64,000 nucleotides of DNA from Terriglobia bacterium (GTDB lineage: Bacteria > Acidobacteriota > Terriglobia > Bryobacterales > Bryobacteraceae): contig JAIQFK010000006.1 of the NCBI GenBank assembly GCA_020073305.1, positions 1 through 64,000 of the forward strand, given 5' to 3'. The notes beneath the pieces were generated by a model. The model did not search any database and was not told the DNA's origin. It saw only the letters and a program-made list of their open reading frames with translations. The translations under genes were made by a program, and so were the position numbers. This document shows, piece after piece, positions 44,004 through 53,792 of this stretch; the stretch's first letter is position 1, and each line of letters opens with the position of its first letter.

Positions 44004-45365
44004 TTACTTTCCCCAGACGGGCGTCTTGTTCCTGCCTTGCGTGGTCAGCTGGCGGACCCCAGTTCCATCGGCCACCATGGTGTAGATCTGTTGCGAGCCG
44101 CTGCGCGTCGACATAAACACCAGGTGCCGGCCATCCGGCGCCCAACTAGGATTCTCATTGCGGCCCTCGCTGTGGGTCAATTGATCGAACCGCCGCGAGG
44201 CCACTTCCATCACAAAAATATTGAAGTTCCCGGTCGCATATCCCCGTGTCCAGGCGAACGCAATCACATCGCCATTGGGGTGCCAGGACGGATTCGAAGC
44301 TTCACCTTCCCCGTTGGTGAGCCGCTCTGCGCCGGTCCCGTCGAAATTCATGATGAAAATCTGCTGGGGGCCGGTGCGTCCGGAAACAAAAACAATATCG
44401 TTCCCGGTCTTGGGATTCACTTTGGGCTCCACGTCGATGGCGCGCGACGAGGAGATGCGTCTTAAGTTGCTCCCATCCAAATTCGCGACGTAGAGCTGAG
44501 CGTAGTCTTTGCTCACCGTGGACGCAAAGACGATCTGCTTACCATCAGGAGTGAAGCTGGCCTGCGCGTTCAGCGATGCAACCTGATTATAGAAGGGCAA
44601 ACGCCGCCCAGTCTCCGTAGAGAGTATAAATATAGCAGGATTTCCGTGAGCGTAGGTAGTAAAAGCGATCTTCGTACCGTCGGGTGAGACCGAAGGCATG
44701 ATGGAAATGGATTTGAAAGAACTCACCTGCTTCTGATTGGATCCATCCGGGTCCATCGACCAGATTTCCTGATGTCCGGTGCGGTCGGATACAAAATAGA
44801 TGTGCGACCCGTAAAGCGAGGTGCCGCCCCAATGCGCCAGAATGTCGGCCGCGAATTCGTGCGCTACTTTGCGGGCGCCGGTTTCATCGACGGAACCAAA
44901 GTAACGTTTGCCTAGAATCTGTGCGTTAGCGATATTCGGCTGCGCCACGTCAAACAGGAATCCATAAAGAACGATCTGGCCGTTCTGCTCCGCGGTATAA
45001 CCGGTTGCCAGAAAGTTGGCATTGGTGGGCGGCGACGACCAGTCCGATAGCGCCAGTCCTCCGGCGGAGGCGCCGGGCCGCGGCGGCTGGCGGAAATCTT
45101 CGGGCCGTTGCGGCACCTGCAGCGGGTACATACCCTTCGCCACCATGTCGAACAGTCCCGAATTTTGCAGATCGCTGAAGAGCGTCTCATTGAACGCGCC
45201 CATGAAATTCTGCGCCGCGCCCGAGCCGCGAAAATCCGGTACCGCCATCTTCGGCCGCTGCGGGCTTACCAGCTTGATGACGACCGAGCCCTCCTGCGCT
45301 ACGAGCGCAGCGGTGCCCACGAATAAGATTGCCGAGGTTGCTGCCAGGAATGATTTCTTCTTCAT
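44004..45365 (-). CDS. tolB: Tol-Pal system protein TolB
   Basis: 453 residues. Signal peptide, N-terminal TolB domain (about 55-175), then a six-bladed propeller with the T-D-R-T-G, S-P-D-G and W-S-M-D-P-D-G series. TolB is periplasmic and binds Pal and TolA to pull the outer membrane inward at division. Overlaps the preceding TolA-like gene by four bases. Confidence 0.94.
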   Translation of the reverse strand: MKKKSFLAATSAILFVGTAALVAQEGSVVIKLVSPQRPKMAVPDFRGSGAAQNFMGAFNETLFSDLQNSGLFDMVAKGMYPLQVPQRPEDFRQPPRPGASAGGLALSDWSSPPTNANFLATGYTAEQNGQIVLYGFLFDVAQPNIANAQILGKRYFGSVDETGARKVAHEFAADILAHWGGTSLYGSHIYFVSDRTGHQEIWSMDPDGSNQKQVSSFKSISIMPSVSPDGTKIAFTTYAHGNPAIFILSTETGRRLPFYNQVASLNAQASFTPDGKQIVFASTVSKDYAQLYVANLDGSNLRRISSSRAIDVEPKVNPKTGNDIVFVSGRTGPQQIFIMNFDGTGAERLTNGEGEASNPSWHPNGDVIAFAWTRGYATGNFNIFVMEVASRRFDQLTHSEGRNENPSWAPDGRHLVFMSTRSGSQQIYTMVADGTGVRQLTTQGRNKTPVWGK

Positions 45366-46150
45366 CGCTTTAATTCAAACCAGAATTCGATCGATACGTC
45401 ATTTCCGGGGTACCCGGCCGGTAGCGGCGGAAATGGCGCGGCATCCGCGATCGCGCGTTGCGCCGAGAGATCCAGCGCAAAATTACCGCTAGTCTGCGCC
45501 ATGCGAACGCCGGAGACCGAGCCATCCCGCCGGATGGTAAATGTCACAATCGCCGGCGGGAGCGTGCGGATACGCGGATCGACGTCGCTGGCGCGCCATT
45601 TCTGAGCCACCTTGTCGCGCAGCAGGTCGACATAGTATCCGTATCGGTCGCCGAACGGTGAACCTCGGCCGACGCCGACGCCTCCCGACCCCGGCTGCCC
45701 GTACATCGGGCTGACCAGCTTCTGGCCCTCCGCGCTGTATACCTGGTTCGGGCGGTCGATCTGCTGCGCGCGGTATTTATTGAGGCTTGACTCTCTTAAC
45801 GACGGCTTCTTGGGAGCCTGGCGGCTCTTCAGAGGGATCGCATCCGGCTCCGGTTCTTTGATCTTGGTCCGCTGTACTGTGTCCGGTTTGGGTTCGGGGG
45901 CTTCGGAATGCGTGTCGTTGGCGACGGGATTGATCGCTCCGCTGTTGGCCGGCATGGGGATCTGATGCACGACATTGATCGCCATCGAGCCGCCGCCCGG
46001 GGTGTTGGTGCCCCAGTACTCGCGCTTGCCGCCCACCAGCGACAGCAGGACCACGGCCGCCGCCACCGAAACATGCAACGCCACAGAACTCGCCAGTGGC
46101 TTCTTGAGCGACTCCGGTTGGTCGAGAATGTCGACGTGAGGCGCCATCAC
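45362..46150 (-). CDS. TolA/TonB-like energy transducer
   Basis: 262 residues. One membrane helix near the N-terminus (L-A-S-S-V-A-L-H-V-S), a Pro/Lys-rich periplasmic stalk, and a C-terminal TonB-type domain with F-T-I-R-R-D-G-S-V-S-G-V-R. In this operon it plays the TolA part, linking TolQR to TolB/Pal. The first codons are GTG-ATG; the ATG at 46147 overlaps the tolR stop by a TGATG and may be the real start. Confidence 0.88.
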   Translation of the reverse strand: MMAPHVDILDQPESLKKPLASSVALHVSVAAAVVLLSLVGGKREYWGTNTPGGGSMAINVVHQIPMPANSGAINPVANDTHSEAPEPKPDTVQRTKIKEPEPDAIPLKSRQAPKKPSLRESSLNKYRAQQIDRPNQVYSAEGQKLVSPMYGQPGSGGVGVGRGSPFGDRYGYYVDLLRDKVAQKWRASDVDPRIRTLPPAIVTFTIRRDGSVSGVRMAQTSGNFALDLSAQRAIADAAPFPPLPAGYPGNDVSIEFWFELKR

Positions 46151-46593
46151 CGCTTTCGTTTGTCCGCTGAGTCCTCCGGCTGGGTCACGGCATTGATCTG
46201 AATCCCAGCGTCGGCAAGCGCGCTCATCACCTGCGCAACCATATCCCAGGTGGCGCCCCGGTCGGCGCGCAGGTAGACCGCCTGGCCCGGGAACCGGTTC
46301 TTGACGACAGAGGAGATCTGATAAATGTTGATTTCTTTGTCGTTCAGATACAGTTCCCCATCGCGCGTCATGTGGATGACGGGCAACTCCCTGGCGCTAT
46401 CTTTGACGTACCTGGTTTTGGGGACATCGACCTGGAAACCGACTTCCATGACGTGCGCCGTGATCATGAAGATGATCAGCAAAACCAGCACGACGTCGAC
46501 AAAGGGGGTGACATTGATTTCCGCAAGCGCCGCGGCCCCGTAAGACCGGCGCCTGCCCGATGACCCGTTACCGTTGTTGATTGAAATCGCCAT
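46147..46593 (-). CDS. tolR: ExbD/TolR family protein
   Basis: 148 residues. Single N-terminal membrane helix with the conserved Asp in I-N-V-T-P-F-V-D-V-V-L-V-L, which is needed for proton use. The rest is a periplasmic domain. Works with TolQ to power TolA. It starts four bases after tolQ stops. Confidence 0.94.
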   Translation of the reverse strand: MAISINNGNGSSGRRRSYGAAALAEINVTPFVDVVLVLLIIFMITAHVMEVGFQVDVPKTRYVKDSARELPVIHMTRDGELYLNDKEINIYQISSVVKNRFPGQAVYLRADRGATWDMVAQVMSALADAGIQINAVTQPEDSADKRKR

Positions 46594-46597
46594 CGGC

Positions 46598-47281
46598 TCA
46601 TTCCCCGTACGTGCGCTCGGTCATGTTCAGGAATTCCAGCGCAAAATCGTCCATGCGCGTCCCGATTTCCTTGATCGCGTGGCCGAAGATGTTGTAGAAA
46701 ATCGCCGCGGGAATGGCTGCCGCAAGGCCCACGGCGGTCGCGATCAACGCCTCGGAAATGCCCGGGCCTACCGCGCGCAGGCTCGAGCTGCCCGATTGCT
46801 GGAGCTGCTCGAAAGATCGGATGATTCCCAGGACTGTGCCAAACAGGCCGATGAACGGGCTCACCGAGGCCGTGGTGGCGAGCCAGCTCATGTTGCGTTC
46901 GAGCTTGGCGATTTCCTCGCTCGTGCCCAGTTGCAGGGTGCGTTCGAGTGCGACTTTGTTGTTAATGGTGCCACGCGACTTCACCTGCCGCGTGACCTCT
47001 TCATAGCCGAAATCGAAAACCGCCACCAGGGGCGACGGGCGGAACTGCTCGCTCGCCATCATCACTGAATCAAGGCCGGTGGCCTTGCGGAATGCGCGCA
47101 AAAAGCGGGCGTCGGTCCTTCGCGCTCTCCGGAATGCGCTCCACTTGGCAAAAATGATGGTCCAGGAGAAGATCGAAAATGCAAATAAGATCAGGAGCAC
47201 CGCAAAAGTAAGTGGGGTGGCGCGGCCAACCATTTCCCACAAACCCGTCTGCAGCAGAAGCCCGGGAATCGTTGGAACCAA
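46598..47281 (-). CDS. tolQ: MotA/TolQ/ExbB proton channel protein
   Basis: 227 residues, three membrane helices with the family signature A-S-V-S-P-F-I-G-L-F-G-T-V-L-G-I and the last helix A-T-A-V-G-L-A-A-A-I-P-A. TTG start supported by GAGGAG five bases upstream. First gene of the tol-pal series. Its promoter lies in the 178-base gap shared with recN. Confidence 0.94.
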   Translation of the reverse strand: MVPTIPGLLLQTGLWEMVGRATPLTFAVLLILFAFSIFSWTIIFAKWSAFRRARRTDARFLRAFRKATGLDSVMMASEQFRPSPLVAVFDFGYEEVTRQVKSRGTINNKVALERTLQLGTSEEIAKLERNMSWLATTASVSPFIGLFGTVLGIIRSFEQLQQSGSSSLRAVGPGISEALIATAVGLAAAIPAAIFYNIFGHAIKEIGTRMDDFALEFLNMTERTYGE

Positions 47282-47446
47282 ACTGTCTCCTCATTTGCAA
47301 ATGTAGCATAAGAACTCGGCGGAATCGCACAATTCGCACAAGGAAGCGAAACATTTCAGTCCGGAAATGTTTGTCGGGCAAATTCGGTGGCGGTGGCCAA
47401 TTTCGCGGACACAGCTCCACGCACCGGAGAGACCGTGGAAAGTTCG

Positions 47447-47452
47447 TATAAT
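47447..47452 (+). promoter_or_regulatory. TATAAT box just before recN
   Basis: A perfect TATAAT ends seven bases before the recN ATG at 47460. Transcription starting the usual distance after such a box would begin at or next to the A of the ATG, giving a leaderless message. No good -35 or ribosome binding site is visible. This is suggestive only. Confidence 0.4.
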
Positions 47453-47459
47453 CGGCTCG

Positions 47460-49136
47460 ATGTTGGTGGAGCTGACGGTCGAGAGCTACGCGGTGGTCGA
47501 CCGCTTGCGCGTACGTTTCCACACAGGATTGAACCTGCTGACGGGCGAAACCGGCAGCGGCAAATCCATCGTGGTGGATGCGCTCGGGCTCTTGCTCGGG
47601 GGGCGTGCGTCGGTCGACATGATCCGCTCCGGGGAAGAACGGGCACGCGTCGCCGGCATTTTCGACGTGCGCGATAACGCCGCGGTGCGCGCCGTGCTCG
47701 ATCCGGCCGGCTTTGAGATCGAAGACGGCGAGTTGCTCGTCGAGCGCGAGGTGCTGGCGGGAGGCAAGTCGCGGGCGTTTGTTTCCAGCCGGCCCGCGAC
47801 CGTGACGCTGCTCCGCGACCTGGCTCCGCACCTGGGCGATATCCACGGCCAGCACGATCAGCAGCTTCTGTTCTCGTCGGAAACACAGCGCGAGATGCTT
47901 GATGCCTTTGCCGGAGCGCAGCCGCTCGTGGCGGAGGTGGCGGAAAGCTACCGCGCGGTGCGCCGCGTCGAATCCGAGCTGGCGGAACTGGAGCGCACCG
48001 AGCAGGAAAAGCTTCGCTTGCTCGATCTCTGGCAATTCCAACGCCGGGAGATCGAAAGCCTGCGACTCCAGACCGGCGAGGATGCGGCGCTCGAGAACGA
48101 ACGGCGCGTGCTGCAGAACTTGGGGCGGATTCTTGAGACCGCGGGCGCTGCGTATGCGGCGCTGTACGATTCGCCGGAATCCGCCTCGTCGCTCGCCAGA
48201 CTTGCGGCCAAGAAGCTGGAAGAACTGGCTCGCATCGATCCGTCGCTCGGTGAGATTCGCGAGAGCCTCAAGCCCGCGGAAGTTGCGTTGTCCGAGGCCT
48301 CGTACGCCCTGCGCGATTATCTGGGCAAGCTTGAAGCCAACCCCGGGCGTCTCGAAGAGATCGAATCCCGGCTTGCTGCCATCGACAAAGCCAAGCGCAA
48401 ATATGGCGCCACCATCGAAGAGATGCTCGGTTATCTCGAGCAAGTGAAGCGTGACATCGATGCCGTGGAGCATGCGGGCGAACGGATGGAGCGGCTGCGC
48501 ACTGAACGCAAGAAGCTTACGGGCGAGTACGACGCCCTGGCAGCGACTCTGGGCGCCCGGCGCAAGGAGGCTGCCGCGAAGCTTGCCAGGCGCGTGGAGG
48601 CGGAACTCGCCGGCCTGGCCATGGAGCGCGCCCGTTTTCAGATCGCGCTCCGCCCGGCAGACGCATCGGCTTCCGGCAAAGATGCCGTCGAATTTCTGGT
48701 CTCGCCGAATCTGGGCGAAGAGCCGAAGCCCATCGAGAAGATTGCTTCGGGCGGCGAAATCTCACGCATTGCCCTGGCGCTGAAAACTTGCGTGGCCGTT
48801 CCAGCGCGCGCCGGCGGGCCCGTGCGTACTCTGGTGTTCGACGAAGTCGACGCGGGGATCGGCGGCGGAGTAGCGGAAGGCGTTGGGCGGCGTTTGAAAA
48901 GGCTGGCGGCGGCCAGCCAGGTGCTCTGTGTCACGCATCTCGCCCAGATCGCCTGCTTCGCCGACCATCATTACGTGGTGGAGAAGCGCGAGCGGAAAGG
49001 TCGCACGGTGGTGGACATTGAGGAACTGGAAGGCGCCGCTCGCACCCGCGAAATCGGCCGCATGCTGTCGGGTGAGAAACTGACCTCAGAAGCCTTGAAG
49101 CACGCCGAGCGTCTGATCGAGATGAGCTGCAAGTAG
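47460..49136 (+). CDS. recN: DNA repair protein RecN
   Basis: 558 residues, SMC-like ATPase recruited to double-strand breaks. Walker A G-E-T-G-S-G-K-S follows the start, a split coiled coil (about 150-350) is rich in Glu, Lys and Arg, and the C-terminal half has A-S-G-G-E-I-S-R (ABC signature) and F-D-E-V-D-A-G-I-G-G (Walker B and D-loop). The start M-L-V-E-L-T-V is the family start; the frame extends to 47367 in the gap shared with tolQ. Confidence 0.95.
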   Translation: MLVELTVESYAVVDRLRVRFHTGLNLLTGETGSGKSIVVDALGLLLGGRASVDMIRSGEERARVAGIFDVRDNAAVRAVLDPAGFEIEDGELLVEREVLAGGKSRAFVSSRPATVTLLRDLAPHLGDIHGQHDQQLLFSSETQREMLDAFAGAQPLVAEVAESYRAVRRVESELAELERTEQEKLRLLDLWQFQRREIESLRLQTGEDAALENERRVLQNLGRILETAGAAYAALYDSPESASSLARLAAKKLEELARIDPSLGEIRESLKPAEVALSEASYALRDYLGKLEANPGRLEEIESRLAAIDKAKRKYGATIEEMLGYLEQVKRDIDAVEHAGERMERLRTERKKLTGEYDALAATLGARRKEAAAKLARRVEAELAGLAMERARFQIALRPADASASGKDAVEFLVSPNLGEEPKPIEKIASGGEISRIALALKTCVAVPARAGGPVRTLVFDEVDAGIGGGVAEGVGRRLKRLAAASQVLCVTHLAQIACFADHHYVVEKRERKGRTVVDIEELEGAARTREIGRMLSGEKLTSEALKHAERLIEMSCK

Positions 49137-49138
49137 CG

Positions 49139-50446
49139 TTACACGTTCTCGGGCACCACGAACGGCCGGCGATAATTCCGTGTGATATAGCTGTTGGCCT
49201 CCGCGTCGTTGACGAAACGCTCCGCTTTCGGATCGAACTGCAGTTTGCGTCCCGTGCGATAGCTGATGTTGGCCATGTGGCAGAGCGCCGCCGAGAGATA
49301 GCCTTCTTCGATATCGCAGGTCAGGTCCTTCTGGTTGCGGCTGCGGACCGCTTTCAGGAAATTCCCGATATGCGGTGTCGTAGCCCACTCCTCCGGCTCG
49401 ACGTGCTTCATCTCCTGCGCCAACTTACGGTCCTCGCCGAGATAGATCTGAAATCCGTGAAGGTCCACCGACATCCATCCCTCGCTGCCATAGAACAGAT
49501 TGCCGACGAAGCCGTTGTTGTCCGCCGCATAGTTGACATTGCCCTCACCGCCCGTCAGCAAGCCGCGCACTTCGAACTGCAGTTCGCAATCGGCATACTT
49601 GAAAATGGCGAGCTCGGTGTTCGGCGTTTCCTGATCGTCGTCATAAACGAACTTGCCGCCTTCGCACGTCACGGTGTCTGGTAGCGTCGGTTTGTTCAGG
49701 CCCCAGCGCGCAATGTCCATCTCATGCACGCCCTGGTTCCCGATGTCGCCGTTGCCGGTGTCCCAAAACCAGTGCCAGTTGTAATGAAAGCGGTTCGGAT
49801 TGAACGGGCGCATGGGCGCGGGGCCTAGCCAGACGTTGTAATCCACGCCGGCTGGAACCGGCCCGTCCGGTTGATGCCCGATCGACTTGCGCCGCTTGTA
49901 GCAGAGGCCTCGCGCCAGGTAGACCTTGCCGATGGCGCCTTCATGCAGAAGCTGCATCGCCCGAATCTTGTGCTCCGTGGTCCGGCTTTGCATGCCCACT
50001 TGCACCATGCGGCCGTGCTTGCGCGCTGCCTCCACCATCTTTCGGCCTTCCCAGATCTCGTGGCTGGCGGGCTTCTCGACATACACGTCTTTGCCCGCCT
50101 GGCACGCCCAGATGGTGGCCAGCGCGTGCCAGTGGTTGCACGTGGCGATCGAGATCGCGTCGATATCTTTGTTTTCGAGCACCTTTCGAATGTCCTGGTA
50201 CGTGTTCTGCGGCTTCGCGCCGGTGAGCTTCTCGGTGAATTGCACGGCACGCTCAATCTGCGCCTGGTCGATGTCGCACACGGCTGCAATGCGCGCCTCG
50301 GGAAGCTGGGAGTAACTCGTGATGTGGTCGCGCCCCCGCCCGCGCAAGCCCACCACCGCGACGTTGATGCGATCATTCGCGCCGCGCGCGGTCATACCGG
50401 AAGCCATGGCGATGGCCGAGGATTGAATAAATGTTCTGCGATTCAT
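49139..50446 (-). CDS. Gfo/Idh/MocA family oxidoreductase, Tat-exported
   Basis: 435 residues. N-terminal M-N-R-R-T-F-I-Q is a twin-arginine signal; the Rossmann motif G-L-R-G-R-G and E-K-P-A follow. AAAGGA eight bases before the ATG supports it. It forms an operon with the upstream sugar phosphate isomerase gene (12-base gap). Together they would isomerise and oxidise a sugar, as in inositol- or glucoside-type pathways. Substrate unknown. Tail to tail with recN. Confidence 0.9.
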   Translation of the reverse strand: MNRRTFIQSSAIAMASGMTARGANDRINVAVVGLRGRGRDHITSYSQLPEARIAAVCDIDQAQIERAVQFTEKLTGAKPQNTYQDIRKVLENKDIDAISIATCNHWHALATIWACQAGKDVYVEKPASHEIWEGRKMVEAARKHGRMVQVGMQSRTTEHKIRAMQLLHEGAIGKVYLARGLCYKRRKSIGHQPDGPVPAGVDYNVWLGPAPMRPFNPNRFHYNWHWFWDTGNGDIGNQGVHEMDIARWGLNKPTLPDTVTCEGGKFVYDDDQETPNTELAIFKYADCELQFEVRGLLTGGEGNVNYAADNNGFVGNLFYGSEGWMSVDLHGFQIYLGEDRKLAQEMKHVEPEEWATTPHIGNFLKAVRSRNQKDLTCDIEEGYLSAALCHMANISYRTGRKLQFDPKAERFVNDAEANSYITRNYRRPFVVPENV

Positions 50447-50458
50447 AGTCGTTGTCCT

Positions 50459-51376
50459 TTAGTCTGCCGCGACCGAGCCCGAGCGCTCGCGGAACTCGTG
50501 GAAGAATTCGAGGAAGCGCGTCGCGTACCGGTCAAGATTCTCCATCGAGCCGCCGCCCAATAGCGGCGAGCACATCTCGTAGGCCACGCTGCCGCGGAAT
50601 CCGCCCGCGCGAAGCGCGCTCAGAAACTTGTGATAGTCGATAAAGCCTTCATCGATCGGCACTGCCTGCACGTGCGGCGTGAGGGCTGTGTAGTTCACCA
50701 CGGCGGGATCGTAATGATAGCGCGGCCGCTTCTGGTACGACGCGATAGTCGTATGCGCGGTGACCGGCGCCAGCTTGCGCGCGGCGGCGTCCAGATCCTC
50801 ACCATGCAACGCGGGCGACCAGGCATCGAATAACGCTTTACAGTTGGGCTCGCCGACCGCCTGGATCAAATCATATTGGCTTTCGTAACCCACCGCGATA
50901 TCGTGATGGTTCTGCACGCCGATGGTGACGCCGAACTCGCTCGCACGCTTGGAGCATTCCTTCAGCGCAGCCACAATAAGGTTCCATTGCGCATGGTAGC
51001 CGCCCGCGGGATTTTCGTAACCCGTGAAGATGCGGACCAGGCTGCCGCCGAGATCGTGCGTCAGGCGCGCCAGCTCGGTAATGTAGTGAACCTGGATTTC
51101 CCGGTGCGGGATGTCGCCATGCTCGAGATCTCCGGTGAAATTGTTGTAACCGGCAATGCAAAGATCGCGCAGTTTGCGCTTCTCCAGATGCTTGCGCACT
51201 TGAGCACGCTCGCTCGGACCGTAGTCGAGAACCGAGAGGTGCGGGCGCTTGGCCATCAGCATCACGCCCTCAAAGCCCAAATCGGCGGCCTTGTCGATGA
51301 ACGAATCGAGTGAGAGCTGCGCCTGTCCCCACAAGCCCGCATAGCTGACCGAATGCAAGAGTGCTGAGAAACTCAC
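50459..51376 (-). CDS. Sugar phosphate isomerase/epimerase (xylose isomerase-like TIM barrel)
   Basis: 305 residues, cytosolic. The barrel has the metal-binding pattern of the AP2Ec family, with D-Y-G, a Q-N-H-H-D strand end and a late E-M-C-S-P. GTG start with GGGAG six bases upstream. First gene of a two-gene operon with the oxidoreductase at 49139. Substrate unknown. Confidence 0.85.
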   Translation of the reverse strand: MSFSALLHSVSYAGLWGQAQLSLDSFIDKAADLGFEGVMLMAKRPHLSVLDYGPSERAQVRKHLEKRKLRDLCIAGYNNFTGDLEHGDIPHREIQVHYITELARLTHDLGGSLVRIFTGYENPAGGYHAQWNLIVAALKECSKRASEFGVTIGVQNHHDIAVGYESQYDLIQAVGEPNCKALFDAWSPALHGEDLDAAARKLAPVTAHTTIASYQKRPRYHYDPAVVNYTALTPHVQAVPIDEGFIDYHKFLSALRAGGFRGSVAYEMCSPLLGGGSMENLDRYATRFLEFFHEFRERSGSVAAD

Positions 51377-51457
51377 GAAGGACTCCCTCAGACACTGTAC
51401 TCTGTGCTTCGGGCTCGATCAACTCGCGGTGGGCCGCCATGTAGAATGATGGGCGTG

Positions 51458-52459
51458 ATGCGCGTATTTCTTTGGTTCATGACGGCGGCCGTGGCGGGGG
51501 CGCAACCTCCCGTCGTCCATCAACTGAGAGCCAGCCCGAAAACGGTGGTGTGGGGCTACTATTCCGCCAGTGCTTCTCCGGCTCTGCGCGTAAACTCCGG
51601 CGATACGGTTGAGATGGAGACGCTCATTACCAACAGCCCCGCGCGCCTCGAGGCCGCAGGCGTGGCTCCCGGCCAGATTGAACCCGCGCTGCGCGCCATT
51701 TACGGCGAGGTGACCGACAAAGGGCCCGGCGGCCATATTCTCACCGGCCCCGTCTACGTCGAAGGCGCCGAGCCCGGCGACGTTTTGGAAGTGCGGATCA
51801 AAGAGATTCGGCTGGCCCTTCCCTACGCTTACAACGGATTTCGTCCCGGCGCAGGGTTTCTGCCCGATGACTTTCCTTACGTGCGGATGAAAATCGTTCC
51901 ACTGGATCGCGAACGCATGGTCGGGCGATTCTCCGATCGCATCGCGATTCCCCTCCGTCCGTTTTTCGGCAGCATGGGCGTCGCCCCGCCGGAGGCCAAC
52001 GGCCGCATCAGCAGCGCGCCGCCGTGGATTCATGCGGGCAATCTCGACAACAAGGAACTGGTCGCCGGCACCACACTCTACGTTCCGGTGCATGCGCGCG
52101 GCGCCCTTTTCGAAGCCGGCGACGGCCACGCGGCACAGGGGAATGGAGAAGTGGATATTACGGCGCTCGAAACTTCGCTTACGGGCGTGTTTCAGTTCAT
52201 CGTGCGCAAAGACCTTCACCTCCGCTGGCCGCGCGGTGAAACGCCCACGCACTACATCACCATGGGGTTTCACGAAGACCTGCGGGAAGCTACCCGGATC
52301 GCCGTGCTCGAGATGATCGACTTCCTCGTCAACGAGAAGCACCTCACCCGCGACGACGCCTACATGCTGGCGAGCGCCGCCGCCGATTTCTCCATCACGC
52401 AACTGGTAGACGGCAACAAAGGCGTGCACGCCATGATTGCGAAGTCCATCTTCCGGTAA
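51458..52459 (+). CDS. Acetamidase/formamidase family protein, exported
   Basis: 333 residues. A signal peptide (V-F-L-W-F-M-T-A-A-V-A-G-A) is followed by the FmdA/AmdA fold: N-S-G-D-T-V-E, H-I-L-T-G-P-V-Y-V and G-D-V-L-E-V, then G-N-L-D-N-K and a zinc-type D-G-H-A-A-Q-G block. It would release ammonia from short amides outside the cytosol. Starts at 51446 and 51449 are also possible. The enoyl-CoA hydratase follows after 9 bases. Confidence 0.88.
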   Translation: MRVFLWFMTAAVAGAQPPVVHQLRASPKTVVWGYYSASASPALRVNSGDTVEMETLITNSPARLEAAGVAPGQIEPALRAIYGEVTDKGPGGHILTGPVYVEGAEPGDVLEVRIKEIRLALPYAYNGFRPGAGFLPDDFPYVRMKIVPLDRERMVGRFSDRIAIPLRPFFGSMGVAPPEANGRISSAPPWIHAGNLDNKELVAGTTLYVPVHARGALFEAGDGHAAQGNGEVDITALETSLTGVFQFIVRKDLHLRWPRGETPTHYITMGFHEDLREATRIAVLEMIDFLVNEKHLTRDDAYMLASAAADFSITQLVDGNKGVHAMIAKSIFR

Positions 52460-52468
52460 GATTGCCCT

Positions 52469-53248
52469 ATGGCCGATGAACCTAGATTGCTGGTAACACA
52501 TGAAAACGGAATCAAGCGCATTACATTCAATACACCGGATCGCCGCAATGCCGTGGACCGTGCCACGTGCGAACGGCTGCTCGAAGTGGTTCAGGAAACC
52601 GCGCGGGACGACAGCAAAGTGGTCGTTCTGACCGGCGCCGGCGACTCATTTTGCGCCGGCGCGGATCTAAGTACCGCTAAGCCGGGCGGCGGAGACGTCA
52701 CCGAGTTTCTTCGCCGTGTCGCGAGCCCCACGATCATCGCTCTGCGCGAGATGTCGAAACCGGTGATCGCGCGCGTGCATGGCCATGCGGTGGGAATAGG
52801 CTGCAACTACGCGCTGGCGGCCGATATCCGCATCGCCTCCACCGATGCGAAGTTCGGCCAGGTGTTCAGCAAGATCGGACTCATTCCCGATGGCGGCAGC
52901 ACGTATTTTCTGCCGCGCATGATCGGTTACCCCAAAGCGTACGAATGGATGATCACCGGCGCCATCATCGATGCGCAGCAGGCGGCGGAGTGGGCGCTGG
53001 TGAACTGCGTGGTGCCGCTGAAAGATCTGGATGGTGTCGTGGACCAGTGGATCGCCCGGCTGCGCTCTGGCGCCCTGCTGGCCTTCGCCGGCATCAAGCG
53101 GGCGCTTACCTACGGCGAATCTCACACACTTGCTGAGGCCCTGGAGTTTGAGGCGGTTACGCAGAAGGCGTGTTACGAGTCCGAGGATTTCCGGGAAGGC
53201 GTCAAAGCCTTCCAGGAAAAACGCAAGCCGAAATTCCGAGGAAAGTAG
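52469..53248 (+). CDS. Enoyl-CoA hydratase/isomerase family protein
   Basis: 259 residues, crotonase fold. C-A-G-A-D-L and H-G-H-A-V-G-I-G-C form the oxyanion hole, and P-D-G-G-S-T-Y-F-L holds the usual active-site region; the classic glutamate at the first position is replaced by Gly/Asp, so the exact reaction is uncertain. Cytosolic fatty acid or amino acid degradation. Cotranscribed with the acetamidase. Confidence 0.88.
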   Translation: MADEPRLLVTHENGIKRITFNTPDRRNAVDRATCERLLEVVQETARDDSKVVVLTGAGDSFCAGADLSTAKPGGGDVTEFLRRVASPTIIALREMSKPVIARVHGHAVGIGCNYALAADIRIASTDAKFGQVFSKIGLIPDGGSTYFLPRMIGYPKAYEWMITGAIIDAQQAAEWALVNCVVPLKDLDGVVDQWIARLRSGALLAFAGIKRALTYGESHTLAEALEFEAVTQKACYESEDFREGVKAFQEKRKPKFRGK

Positions 53249-53249
53249 G

Positions 53250-53792
53250 TTACCTTTTCTTTCCCACATCCGGCCGCGCATCCGGCACGAAGCCATCCCG
53301 GTTCGGCATTTTAATGCGAGCCAGCGCTTTCGCGTCCAGCACCTCGTGCTCTTCGATGATGCCGTTCATGGAGAGGATGAAGGCCACCACCGAGTAGACT
53401 TGGTTATGCGTGAGCGTGCCCGGCCGGTCGAGCGGCATCGCGCGGTTCACGTAATCCCAAACCGTCGGTGCGTACGGCCAGTAGCTGCCTACGGTTTTTA
53501 GCGGCTTCGGTGTCTTGAGACTGCCCCGGCCGCCCACGAGCGGCGACTGCTTCGGTTCGTCCCCGCCTTCGCCTTTTGGGCCGTGGCAGCGCGCACATCT
53601 CCGCGCATAAACCTCTCGTCCGTCCGCCGCGGTTCCGTGCCCCTCGGGCAGGCCCGTGCCGTCGGGAAGGACCGAGATATCCGTGGCAGCAATCTCTTCC
53701 GGCGTGGGTGTCCGGCCCACGCCGTACTTCGGCGATTGCGCGAACAGAGCCGCGCACGTTGCCGCCACAACCGCCGACCTAACCAGCCACAT
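53250..53792 (-). CDS. Monoheme c-type cytochrome
   Basis: 180 residues. Signal peptide, then the heme site C-A-R-C-H-G in the middle, a G-E-G-G loop and a distal Met region (R-A-M-P-L-D-R-P-G-T-L). The start overlaps the SoxC-like gene by 14 bases. It is likely the electron acceptor of that enzyme, as SoxD or SorB is for SoxC/SorA. Tail to tail with the enoyl-CoA hydratase gene. Confidence 0.88.
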   Translation of the reverse strand: MWLVRSAVVAATCAALFAQSPKYGVGRTPTPEEIAATDISVLPDGTGLPEGHGTAADGREVYARRCARCHGPKGEGGDEPKQSPLVGGRGSLKTPKPLKTVGSYWPYAPTVWDYVNRAMPLDRPGTLTHNQVYSVVAFILSMNGIIEEHEVLDAKALARIKMPNRDGFVPDARPDVGKKR

